From assembly GCF_016107285.1 (NCBI RefSeq), contig NZ_RCVQ01000010.1:45648-109647 (forward strand): a DNA stretch of 64,000 nucleotides, given 5' to 3'. The DNA is from Roseomonas sp. KE0001 (lineage in GTDB: Bacteria; Pseudomonadota; Alphaproteobacteria; Acetobacterales; Acetobacteraceae). The notes under the pieces were generated by a model, which saw only the letters and a program-made list of their open reading frames with translations, was not told the DNA's origin and searched no databases. Of the stretch, positions 18,852 to 26,819 are shown piece after piece. The position numbers and the translations under genes were made by a program. Each line of letters starts with the position of its first letter. Position 1 is the stretch's first letter.

Positions 18852-19679
18852 ATGGACGTGACGCTTCGGATCGGCCGCCGCCGCCTGGCCAGCCTGCTGG
18901 CGGCGGGCGCGAGCGTGGCGCTGCTGCCCGCCCTGACGCGGCCGTCGCAGGCCGCGACGCCGGCGGAGATCCGCCAGCGGGGCCGCATCTCCGTCGGCGT
19001 GCTCACGGACTACCCGCCCTTCGGCGGCACGGATGCCGAGCAGAAGCCGGCGGGCTACGACGTGGATGTCGCGCGGCTCTTCGCCAAGGAACTCGGCGTC
19101 GAGCTGCAGCTGGTGCCGGTGACGGGCCCGAACCGCATCCCCTTCCTGCTGACCAACAAGGTGGACATGCTGATCGCCACCTTCGGCATCACCGAGGAAC
19201 GCGCCAAGCAGGTGCTCTTCTCGCACCCCTACAGCGCCTTCACCACCTACATCCTGGCGCCGAAGTCGGCCGCCATCTCCGGCCCCGACGACCTGAAGGG
19301 CGTGCGCGTCGGCGTGGCGCGCGCCAGCACGCAGGATCTCGCGGTGATGGCGATCGCGCCCAAGGAGATCCGAATCATGCGCTTCGATGACGATGCGACG
19401 ACCACGCAATCCCTGATCTCGGGCCAGACACAGGCGATCGGCGCCAGCAGCACCGTGCTGGCGCAGCTTCGGCAGAACTATCCGAAGCTGGAGATCGAGC
19501 CGAAGTTCACGCTGCGCGCGCAGGCCAATGGCATGGCCTTCCGCAAGCAGGACGAGGCGCTCCGCGACTTCAGCAACGACTTCATCAAGCGGCTGGTGGA
19601 CAGCGGCGAGCTGGGCCGGATCTATGAGCGCTGGTTCGGCGCGGCGATGGACCCGCTGCCGCCGATGCCGCAGTTCTAG
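18852..19679 (+). CDS. Polar amino acid ABC transporter receptor (family 3 binding protein)
   Basis: Periplasmic binding protein of 275 residues. The signal peptide MDVTLRIGRRRLASLLAAGA carries an Arg-Arg-Arg and could be Tat or Sec; cleavage is expected near SQA-ATPAE. The mature fold starts RGRISVGVLTDYPPFGG and includes GYDVDVARLFAKELGVEL, MLIATFGITEERAKQVLFS and VRVGVARASTQDLAV, all typical of family 3. AAGGAG lies 8-10 bp before the ATG at 18852. It closes the two-permease transporter unit. The ligand is presumably a polar or charged amino acid. Confidence 0.94.
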   Translation: MDVTLRIGRRRLASLLAAGASVALLPALTRPSQAATPAEIRQRGRISVGVLTDYPPFGGTDAEQKPAGYDVDVARLFAKELGVELQLVPVTGPNRIPFLLTNKVDMLIATFGITEERAKQVLFSHPYSAFTTYILAPKSAAISGPDDLKGVRVGVARASTQDLAVMAIAPKEIRIMRFDDDATTTQSLISGQTQAIGASSTVLAQLRQNYPKLEIEPKFTLRAQANGMAFRKQDEALRDFSNDFIKRLVDSGELGRIYERWFGAAMDPLPPMPQF

Positions 19680-19753
19680 ATCGGAGCGATGATCGGGGGC
19701 GAAAGGGAGGGCTTCTCCTCCCTGCCCCTACCCCCGATGCCTGAAGGAGGCTG

Positions 19754-20002
19754 TCAGCCAGCCGCCATGTCGGCGACGGCCTTGCCTCCGCCATGCTGGA
19801 TCAACCAGAGCTGGTGATGCGCTTCGACCAGCGCCTCCAGCCCCTGGCGGCGGTTGATGTCGGAAGGGTTGCGGTGAAGGCTGTGCTCCAGCACTTCCAG
19901 CAATTGACGCGCGACCGCGATCTCGCCCTGGGCACAGGCCTGCTGGAAGGCGAGGAGGATCTTGTCGGAGAGCCGGCGCGTCGTAGGGGTAAAGCGGAGC
20001 AT
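19754..20002 (-). CDS. Small conserved helical protein, unknown function
   Basis: Protein of 82 residues beginning MLRFTPTTRRLSDKILLAFQ, predicted to form two or three amphipathic helices (LLAFQQACAQGEIAVARQLL, then HRNPSDINRRQGLEALVEAH). It resembles a small, widely conserved alphaproteobacterial protein with a TPR-like helical hairpin; no biochemical role is known to me. The ATG at 20000-20002 is well placed. A promoter-like pair, TTGTGC (20089-20084) and TATAGT (20064-20059), spaced 19 bp, lies upstream within a distinctly AT-rich patch. It is a single-gene unit, divergent from the TctC gene at 20415 across a 412-bp gap. Confidence 0.78.
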   Translation of the reverse strand: MLRFTPTTRRLSDKILLAFQQACAQGEIAVARQLLEVLEHSLHRNPSDINRRQGLEALVEAHHQLWLIQHGGGKAVADMAAG

Positions 20003-20414
20003 GGAGGCCCTGCATCCTGCGTGACGATGGGTCAGCGAACGGTTCGATCGCCAACGGCACTATAAGCGCATGCCATGCAGTTTGCACAAGGTAAATTGAA
20101 GTCGGCCGTTGAGCAAGAAAATTCGTCTTCGTCTCAGTTTTTTTTGATCGCGGCCTGATGATGTCACCGAACCGCCGACATTCTTTCATGCATCGTCTTG
20201 CATGATGTCTGACAACCCGCCTATGCATCACCGCCCTGCGACCCGCCCATCCGGCCCGGCACCAAGTTCGCCAGGTTTATAAAGCGGAGAATTGCAACCG
20301 TTGCGGGAGGAAGCGATGCCGGCGAGGCCGACGACATTTCGGCGGACCGGCGCCTCCCGGCTTTCGCCCCGGGCAAGTCCGCCCGGCGGCAGGACCGATG
20401 GAGGAAGCAAGTCC
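20003..20414. promoter_or_regulatory. Divergent regulatory region with inverted repeat TCATGCA-N6-TGCATGA
   Basis: This 412-bp gap is the most AT-rich part of the window and holds no gene. A perfect 7-bp inverted repeat lies at 20186-20205. Further CATGC/TGCAT words occur at 20068-20080 (GCATGCCATGC, inside the putative promoter of the leftward small gene) and at about 20222-20228. TTTATAAA occurs at about 20276-20283, before the rightward TctC gene. Clustered related palindromes between divergent genes suggest one regulator serving both sides; its identity is unknown. Confidence 0.45.
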
Positions 20415-21392
20415 ATGAATGCCCTGTTGTCCCGCAGAACCCTGGCGCTGGCCGCCCTCCTGGGCGCCGCCGCGTGGCCGGCCCAGGCCCAGCAGCGCAC
20501 CTATCCCATCCAGCCGATCCGCGTCATCGTGCCCTTCTCCGCCGGCACCTCGGACACCGTGGCGCGGCTGGTGACACAGCCCATGGGCCTGGCGCTCGGC
20601 CAGCCCTTCGTGGTGGAGAGCCGGCCGGGCGCCGGCGGCAATATCGGCAGCGAGGCCTGCGCGCGCGCCCCGGCCGATGGCTACACCATCTGCCTCGGCA
20701 CGATCAGCAGCCACGCCATCAACCCCGCCACCTATGCGAAGATGCCGTATGACAACCTGAAGGACTTCGCGCCGATCACCCAGCTCGCCGCGCAGCCGAA
20801 CGCCCTCGCCGTCCGCATGGACCTGCCGGCGAGTACGGTGGTCGAGCTGATCGAGATGATGAAAAAGAAGCCCGGCGACCTGAACTACGGCTCCTCCGGT
20901 GTCGGCACCTCGGTGCATCTCGCCGGCGCGCTCTTCACGCAGATGACCGGCACCGAGGCCGAACACGTGCCCTATCGCGGCAGCGGACAGATCGTGACGG
21001 CGCTGCTCGGCGGCGAGCTGCCAATGGCCTTCGACAACTTCTCCTCCGTCTGGCCCTTCGCGCGGGACCAGAAGTTGCGCATCCTCGGCGTCACCTCGCT
21101 CCAGCGCAGCCCGGCCGCGCCGGACATCCCGGCCATCGCCGAAACCCTGCCCGGCTTCGAAAGCCTGTCCTGGCACGGCCTCTTCGCGCCGGCCGGCACG
21201 CCGCCTGAGATCGTCGCGCGGCTGCAGCAGGAGGCCAAGGCGGCCCTGGCCACGCCGACGGTCGCGGCACGCTTCCAGGAACTCGGCATCACGCCGGTCG
21301 GCAGCGATCCCGAGACCTTCGGAAAGTTCGTCGCCAGCGAGACCCAGCGCTGGGGCGCGGTGGCGCGCAAGGCGCAGATCCGCATCGACTGA
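20415..21392 (+). CDS. Tripartite tricarboxylate transporter receptor (TctC/Bug family)
   Basis: Periplasmic receptor of 325 residues. The signal peptide is MNALLSRRTLALAALLGAAA with cleavage near AQA-QQRTY. Family features are IRVIVPFSAGTSDTVARLV, VVESRPGAGGNIGSEACAR, ADGYTICLGTISSHAIN and HVPYRGSGQIVTALLGGELP. The ATG at 20415 is chosen because it opens directly into the signal peptide; an upstream ATG at 20292 adds 41 unlikely residues. It is solitary, with no TctA or TctB genes. It precedes the sugar importer genes by 150 bp but is unrelated to them in type. Confidence 0.93.
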   Translation: MNALLSRRTLALAALLGAAAWPAQAQQRTYPIQPIRVIVPFSAGTSDTVARLVTQPMGLALGQPFVVESRPGAGGNIGSEACARAPADGYTICLGTISSHAINPATYAKMPYDNLKDFAPITQLAAQPNALAVRMDLPASTVVELIEMMKKKPGDLNYGSSGVGTSVHLAGALFTQMTGTEAEHVPYRGSGQIVTALLGGELPMAFDNFSSVWPFARDQKLRILGVTSLQRSPAAPDIPAIAETLPGFESLSWHGLFAPAGTPPEIVARLQQEAKAALATPTVAARFQELGITPVGSDPETFGKFVASETQRWGAVARKAQIRID

Positions 21393-21542
21393 GCCAGGCG
21401 GCGTTGCGGCGGGGTTGCATCCTCGCCGCGACGCGGCTAGCCGTTGGGCACGGGCGTGGCGTCGCCGCCCCGCTTCCGGATGGGCAACACCTTCCTTCGG
21501 TCCTGCCGCGACCATCCGGCAAAGATCCAGGGAGGAGCCCCG

Positions 21543-22820
21543 ATGCCGCGCATCCGCGCTGCCATCCTTTCGGGCCTGCTGCTGAGTATCCTTGGCGTGA
21601 CAGGCCCCGCGCACCGCGCCGCCGCCGCGGAGATCACCATCGCCTGCGGCGCGCTCGGCCAGGAACTGGAATTGTGCCGCGACGGCGCCGAGGCCTGGGC
21701 GAAGCGCACCGGCCACACGCTGAAGATCGTCTCGGTGCCGAATTCCGCGAGCGAGAGGCTGGCGCTCTACCAGATGATGCTCGCAGGGGGCGCCTCGCAG
21801 ATCGACGTCTATCAGATCGATGTCGTCTGGCCCGGCATCCTCGCCAACCACTTCATCGATCTGAAGCCCTACAGCGGGGGTGCGGAGAAAAGCCACTTCC
21901 CTGCCATCGTGGAGAACAACACCGTGGACGGCCGGCTGATCGCCATGCCGCTCTACACGGACGCCGGCGTCCTCTACTACCGCAAGGATCTGCTGGAGAA
22001 GCACGGCCGCCCGGTTCCCGCCACCTGGCAGGAGATGACCGAGACCGCGCGCCTGATCCAGCGGGCCGAGCGCGGCGGGGGAGAGGCCGGGCTCTGGGGA
22101 TATGTCTTCCAGGGCCGCGCCTATGAGGGGCTGACGGTGAACGGGCTGGAATGGATCGCCAGCTCCGGCGGCGGCACCATCGTCGACGCGGAAGGCCGCA
22201 TCACCATCGACAATCCGCGCGCCGCCGAAGCACTCGCGCTCGCCGCGAGCTGGATCGGCGACATCACGCCGGAAGGCGCGCTGACCTACACCGAGGAGGA
22301 GGCGCGCGGCGTGTTCCAGTCCGGCCACGCCGTGTTCATGCGCAACTGGCCCTATGCCTGGGCCCTGGCCCAGGGCGAGGACAGCCCCGTGCGCGGCCGG
22401 ACCGGCATCGCCGCCCTGCCGCATGGCGAGGGGGGCGGGCCCGTCGGCATCCTTGGCGGCTGGAATCTCGCCGTCTCGCGCTATTCGCGGCATCCGGACG
22501 AGGCCGCGGACCTCGTCATGTCACTGGCCGGGCCGGAGGAGCAGAAGCGCCGCGCCATCGTCGCCGCCTACAACCCGACCCTTCCCGCGCTCTACGAGGA
22601 TGCCGAGATCCTGGCGGCCAATCCCTTCTTCCGGACGCTTCACGCGACCTTCAGCCAGTCCGCCGCGCGGCCCTCCCGCGTCACCGGCACCAAGTACAAC
22701 CGGGTGTCCCACACCTTCTGGACACGCGCGCATGAGGCGCTCTCGGGCCGGATGACGGCCGCGGCCGCCGTGGCGGCGATGCGGCATGACCTGCGTCGCC
22801 TGAGCCGGCGGGGCTGGTGA
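21543..22820 (+). CDS. thuE: Sugar ABC transporter receptor, ThuE-like (trehalose/maltose type)
   Basis: Family 1 extracellular binding protein of 425 residues with a Sec signal peptide (MPRIRAAILSGLLLSILGVT, cleavage near AAA-AEITI). The stretch LYQMMLAGGASQIDVYQIDV and WPGILANHFIDLKPY is strongly reminiscent of ThuE of Sinorhizobium, which binds trehalose, maltose and sucrose. GGAGGAGCCCCG precedes the ATG at 21543; upstream in-frame ATGs add no signal-like sequence. The stop overlaps the next permease start. The gene order receptor-permease-permease-ATPase equals thuEFGK, but thuAB and a regulator are missing, so the exact sugar is uncertain. Confidence 0.88.
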   Translation: MPRIRAAILSGLLLSILGVTGPAHRAAAAEITIACGALGQELELCRDGAEAWAKRTGHTLKIVSVPNSASERLALYQMMLAGGASQIDVYQIDVVWPGILANHFIDLKPYSGGAEKSHFPAIVENNTVDGRLIAMPLYTDAGVLYYRKDLLEKHGRPVPATWQEMTETARLIQRAERGGGEAGLWGYVFQGRAYEGLTVNGLEWIASSGGGTIVDAEGRITIDNPRAAEALALAASWIGDITPEGALTYTEEEARGVFQSGHAVFMRNWPYAWALAQGEDSPVRGRTGIAALPHGEGGGPVGILGGWNLAVSRYSRHPDEAADLVMSLAGPEEQKRRAIVAAYNPTLPALYEDAEILAANPFFRTLHATFSQSAARPSRVTGTKYNRVSHTFWTRAHEALSGRMTAAAAVAAMRHDLRRLSRRGW

Positions 22821-23755
22821 TGACGCGGCACGACGATGCCCTGGGCCTGGCGCGCATCCGCATCCGCGCCGCCTGGATGTTCCTGGCGCCGACCCTGATC
22901 GTGCTGGCGGCGGTGGCCGGCTGGCCGCTGCTCCGCACCATCTGGTTCAGCTTCACCGATGCCGAGCTTGGCAACCTGTCCGGCTACCGCTTCATCGGCT
23001 TCGCCAACTACCTGGAGCGCTACGAGGGGGAATGGCTGGGCCTGCTCGCCGATCCGGCCTGGTGGGGCGCCGTGCGGCGGACCATCTGGTTCGCCCTCGT
23101 CTCCGTCTCGCTGGAGGCCGTACTGGGCATGATCGTCGCGCTGGCGCTCAACGCCCGCTTCCCCCTGCGCGGCCTGGTGCGCGCCGCCATCCTGATCCCC
23201 TGGGCCATCCCGACCATCGTCTCCGCCCGGATGTGGGCCTGGATGCTGAACGACCAGTTCGGCGTCATCAACCACGCCCTGCTGGCCCTCGGCCTGATCG
23301 ACGCGCCCGTGGCCTGGCTGGCCGATCCCGACCTCGCCCTCTGGGCCGTGGTCATCGTCGATGTCTGGAAAACCACGCCCTTCGTGGCGCTGCTGATCCT
23401 GGCCGCGCTGCAGATGCTGCCCGGCGACTGCTACGAGGCGGCGCGCGTCGACGGCATCCATCCGGTGCGCGTCTTCTTCCGCGTCACGCTGCCGCTGATC
23501 CGGCCGGCGCTGGTCGTCGCGCTGATCTTCCGCGCCCTCGACGCGCTGCGCGTCTTCGACCTGGTCTATGTGCTGACCTCGGGTTCCGCCGGCACCATGT
23601 CCATGTCGGTCTATGCGCGGCAGCAGCTGGTCGACTTCCAGGATGTCGGCTACGGCTCCGCCGCCTCCACCCTCCTGTTCCTGGTCATCGCCCTCCTGAC
23701 GCTGTCGGTGGTGGTGCTCGGGCGGCTTCGGCTGGATGGGGAGGCGGGCCGATGA
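22820..23755 (+). CDS. thuF: Sugar ABC transporter permease, ThuF/MalF-like
   Basis: Inner-membrane permease of 311 residues with about six helices. The N-terminal helix WMFLAPTLIVLAAVAGWPLL is followed by TIWFSFTDAELG, typical of MalF-type sugar permeases. The EAA loop is CYEAARVDGIHPVRVFFRVT. The ATG at 22820 overlaps the thuE stop (TGATG); a GTG directly before it (22817) is an alternative giving one more residue. The 3' end overlaps thuG as ATGA, so the three genes are translationally coupled. Confidence 0.92.
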   Translation: MTRHDDALGLARIRIRAAWMFLAPTLIVLAAVAGWPLLRTIWFSFTDAELGNLSGYRFIGFANYLERYEGEWLGLLADPAWWGAVRRTIWFALVSVSLEAVLGMIVALALNARFPLRGLVRAAILIPWAIPTIVSARMWAWMLNDQFGVINHALLALGLIDAPVAWLADPDLALWAVVIVDVWKTTPFVALLILAALQMLPGDCYEAARVDGIHPVRVFFRVTLPLIRPALVVALIFRALDALRVFDLVYVLTSGSAGTMSMSVYARQQLVDFQDVGYGSAASTLLFLVIALLTLSVVVLGRLRLDGEAGR

Positions 23756-24585
23756 ACGCCGCCCGCCTCGCCGGCCGGCTGGCCTTCGCCCTGCTGCTGC
23801 TGGCCATCATCCTCTTCGCGCTGTTCCCCTTCTACCACGCGCTGGTCACCTCCTTCCGCTCGGGCAGCGAGCTCTTCATCCCCGGCCTGTTTCCGGCCGC
23901 GCTCGACCCCCGCAACTACGCGCTGGTCTTCACCCAGCAGAATTTCGGCCGCACGGTGCTGAACTCGGTGCTGGTGGCAGTGGCCGTTGTCGGCTTCTCC
24001 ATGCTGCTCGCCGTGGCCGCGGCCTATGCGCTGGGCCGCGTGCGCTTCCGCGGGCGCGGCGCGCTGATGCTCACCATCCTCGGCGTCTCGATGTTCCCGC
24101 AGGTCGCCGTGCTGTCCGGCATGTTCGAGCTGATCCGCGCCCTCGGCCTGTACGACACGCTTCCGGGTCTGATGCTGGCCAATCTCGTCCTCACCCTGCC
24201 CTTCACCGTCTGGGTGCTCACCACCTTCATGCGCGAACTGCCGAAGGAGCTGGAAGAAGCGGCCTATGTCGACGGCGCCCCGCCGCTCACCGTGGTGCGC
24301 CGGGTCTTCCTGCCGCTGCTCTGGCCCGCCATGGTGCCGACGGCCCTGCTGGCCTTCATCGTCTCCTGGAACGAGTTCCTCTTCGCCTTCACCTTCACCC
24401 TCTCGGCGGAGACGCGCACGGTGCCCGTCGCCATCGCCCTGCTCAGCGGCGGCAGCCGCCAGGAACTGCCCTGGGGGCTGGTGATGGCCGCCTCCGTCAT
24501 CGTCACCCTGCCGATCGTCGCGCTGGTGCTCACCTTCCAGCGCAAGATCGTCTCGGGCCTCACCGCCGGCGCGGTGAAGGGCTGA
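23752..24585 (+). CDS. thuG: Sugar ABC transporter permease, ThuG/MalG-like
   Basis: Second permease, 277 residues, six predicted helices. LLLLAIILFALFPFYHALVT opens the protein, and NYALVFTQQNFGRTVLNSVL precedes the core. The EAA loop is ELEEAAYVDGAPPLTVVRRV, followed by the MalG-type SWNEFLFAFTFT and the C-terminal FQRKIVSGLTAGAVKG that is nearly invariant in this family. The start ATG at 23752 overlaps the thuF stop. It should pair with ThuF to form the channel. Confidence 0.93.
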   Translation: MNAARLAGRLAFALLLLAIILFALFPFYHALVTSFRSGSELFIPGLFPAALDPRNYALVFTQQNFGRTVLNSVLVAVAVVGFSMLLAVAAAYALGRVRFRGRGALMLTILGVSMFPQVAVLSGMFELIRALGLYDTLPGLMLANLVLTLPFTVWVLTTFMRELPKELEEAAYVDGAPPLTVVRRVFLPLLWPAMVPTALLAFIVSWNEFLFAFTFTLSAETRTVPVAIALLSGGSRQELPWGLVMAASVIVTLPIVALVLTFQRKIVSGLTAGAVKG

Positions 24586-24608
24586 CACCAAGGATCGGGA
24601 ATCATCAC

Positions 24609-25694
24609 ATGGCCGGAGTGTCCCTGCGCCGGGTCCGCAAGAGCTTCGATGGCCAGACGGTCATCCGCGACATCGACCTCGATATCGCCGACGGGGAGTT
24701 CTGCGTCTTCGTCGGCCCCTCGGGCTGCGGCAAGTCGACCCTGCTGCGGCTGGTCGCCGGGCTGGAGACGGTGAGCGGCGGCGCCGTCCTGATCGGTGGC
24801 GAGGACGTGACCGCGGCGCCGCCCCGCGCGCGCGGCATCGCCATGGTCTTCCAGTCCTACGCGCTCTATCCGCACATGACGGTGCGCGAGAATATCGCCT
24901 TCGGCCTGGAGACGCGCCGCGCGCGCAAGGCGGAGATCGCCGCGCGGGTCGAGGCGGTGGCGAAGCGGCTGGAGCTGGAAGGGCTGCTGGAGCGCCTGCC
25001 GAAGCAGCTTTCCGGTGGGCAGCGCCAGCGCGTCGCGATCGGCCGGGCCATCGTGCGCGAGCCGCGCGTCTTCCTCTTCGACGAGCCGCTGTCCAATCTC
25101 GATGCCTCGCTGCGGGTGCAGATGCGGATCGAGATCGCCAGGCTGCATCAGTCGCTGCGGACGACGATGATCTACGTCACCCACGATCAGGTCGAGGCGA
25201 TGACGCTGGCCGACAAGATCGTCGTGCTGAACGCGGGCCGCGTCGAGCAGGCCGGCGCGCCCACGGAGCTTTATCGCCATCCCCGCAACCTCTTCGTCGC
25301 CGGCTTCATCGGCAGCCGGCGGATGAACTTCCTGCCCGTCCGGGCCGAGGGGATGCGGGACGGCGCGGTGGAGGTCCTCCTGCCGGGCGGCGGCCGCCTC
25401 GCCGTGCCGGTCGCCGGAGAGGGTGCCCGGGCCGGAGAGGCGCTGACCCTCGGCATCCGGCCGGAGCATCTGCGCCTGGCCGGCGGTGCGCCGGATCTCG
25501 CCGGCCCGGTCGAGGTGGTGGAGGAACTGGGCGACGAGCAGCTTGCCTATCTGCGCCTGCCGGATGGCGGCCTGGTCACGGCGCGGCTCGAATCCGGCAC
25601 GGCGCCGCGCGAGGGCGAGACGGGCGCGCTCGAACTTCCGCCTGCCGAATGCCACCTCTTCCGCGCGGATGGCAGCGCCTTCGGCCGCCCCTGA
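24609..25694 (+). CDS. thuK: Sugar ABC transporter ATP-binding protein, ThuK/UgpC/MalK-like
   Basis: Cytoplasmic ATPase of 361 residues. Walker A is GPSGCGKST (about residue 37), followed by the Q-loop VFQSYALYPHMTV, signature LSGGQRQR, Walker B VFLFDEPLSNLDA and the H-loop IYVTHDQVEAMTLAD. Residues about 240-361 form the OB-fold regulatory domain typical of MalK/UgpC proteins (LGIRPEHLRL). ATG at 24609 lies 23 bp after thuG, behind a weak GGGAATCA. It completes the importer. A MalK-type ATPase may also serve other sugar permeases in the cell. Confidence 0.93.
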   Translation: MAGVSLRRVRKSFDGQTVIRDIDLDIADGEFCVFVGPSGCGKSTLLRLVAGLETVSGGAVLIGGEDVTAAPPRARGIAMVFQSYALYPHMTVRENIAFGLETRRARKAEIAARVEAVAKRLELEGLLERLPKQLSGGQRQRVAIGRAIVREPRVFLFDEPLSNLDASLRVQMRIEIARLHQSLRTTMIYVTHDQVEAMTLADKIVVLNAGRVEQAGAPTELYRHPRNLFVAGFIGSRRMNFLPVRAEGMRDGAVEVLLPGGGRLAVPVAGEGARAGEALTLGIRPEHLRLAGGAPDLAGPVEVVEELGDEQLAYLRLPDGGLVTARLESGTAPREGETGALELPPAECHLFRADGSAFGRP

Positions 25695-25778
25695 GCGCGA
25701 GGGCTGGACGCCCTCTCCGCTCTGACCGATCCTGCCTCTCCGCGCCGCAACGACGGCGCGGCACGGGAGAGACGGATC

Positions 25779-26774
25779 ATGACCCAACGCCGCGCGCTGC
25801 TGCGCGCCAGCCTCGCCGCGCCCCTGGCCCTCGCCTGCCCCGCCCTGGCCCGCCCCGGCCTGGCCCAGGGCGGCTGGCCGCAGCGGCCCATCCGCCTGAT
25901 TGTCCCCTTCCCGCCCGGCGGCTCGACCGATGTCATCAGCCGCCTCTACGCCGAGCGCATGGGCGCCTTGCTCGGGCAGCCGGTGGTGGTGGAGAACCGA
26001 CCGGGCGCGAGCGGCAATCTGGGCATCGACGCCGTGGCCAAGGCCGCGCCGGACGGACACACCCTCGGCGCCGCCACGGTGAGCATCCTCGCCATCAACC
26101 AGTATCTGTTCGGCAGCATGCCCTTCGATACGGAGAAGGACGTGATGCCGGTCGGCCTCGCCTGGGAGACACCGAACGTCGCCGTCGTCGCGCCGCAGCA
26201 CAATCCGGCACAGACGCTCGGTGAGTTCCTAGACTGGGCCAGGAGGAAGCCCGAGGGCATCACCTACGGCTCGACCGGGATCGGACAGACCACGCATCTC
26301 TCCAGCAGCATGCTGTTCAGCCGCACCGGGGTGAAGACGACGCATGTCCCCTATCGCGGCGCGGCGCAGACGGTGCCGGCGCTGCTGGCGGGGGATGTCG
26401 ATATCGTGCTGGACAACCTCGCCTCGCAGATCGCGCTGATCCAGGAGGGACGGATGCGCGGGCTGGCGGTCACCAGTGCCGGGCGCTGGCCCACCCTGCC
26501 CCAGGTGCCCACCATCAGCGAGGCCGGGGTGCCCGGCTTCGTCATCAGCGTCTGGGGCGCCTTCGTCGCCCCGGCCGCCACGCCGGCACCCATCGTGGAG
26601 CGGATCAACGTGGCGATGCGGCAGGTGGGCGGGGACGAGGCGATGCAGCGGCGGCTGCTCCAGGGCGGCGCCCTGGCGCTGTCGGGCACCGCGGAGGAGG
26701 CCGCGGCCCGCGTCGCGCGGGAACGGCCGATGTGGCGGCAGGTCGTCCAGGAGTCCGGCGCCCGCGCCGACTGA
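25779..26774 (+). CDS. Tripartite tricarboxylate transporter receptor (TctC/Bug family)
   Basis: Third Bug-type receptor of the window, 331 residues. The signal peptide MTQRRALLRASLAAPLALAC has an RRALLR Tat-like motif and cleavage near GLA-QGGWP. Family marks are IRLIVPFPPGGSTDVISRL, VVENRPGASGNLGIDAVAK, HVPYRGAAQTVPALLAGDVD. The ATG at 25779 follows GGGAGAGACGG. It ends 45 bp before the convergent amidohydrolase. As with the other two, no TctA/TctB genes are present. It could supply a substrate to the facing catabolic operon, though nothing but position supports that. Confidence 0.93.
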   Translation: MTQRRALLRASLAAPLALACPALARPGLAQGGWPQRPIRLIVPFPPGGSTDVISRLYAERMGALLGQPVVVENRPGASGNLGIDAVAKAAPDGHTLGAATVSILAINQYLFGSMPFDTEKDVMPVGLAWETPNVAVVAPQHNPAQTLGEFLDWARRKPEGITYGSTGIGQTTHLSSSMLFSRTGVKTTHVPYRGAAQTVPALLAGDVDIVLDNLASQIALIQEGRMRGLAVTSAGRWPTLPQVPTISEAGVPGFVISVWGAFVAPAATPAPIVERINVAMRQVGGDEAMQRRLLQGGALALSGTAEEAAARVARERPMWRQVVQESGARAD

Positions 26775-26819
26775 GGCGGGCGGCGGATGCCGCACCGGCC
26801 CGGGCCGGCGGGGCATCCC

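Noticed and set aside
20277..22493. A 738-residue minus-strand frame opposite TctC and thuE
   Set aside because: Antisense of two genes with signal peptides and clear families; no domain in the long frame.
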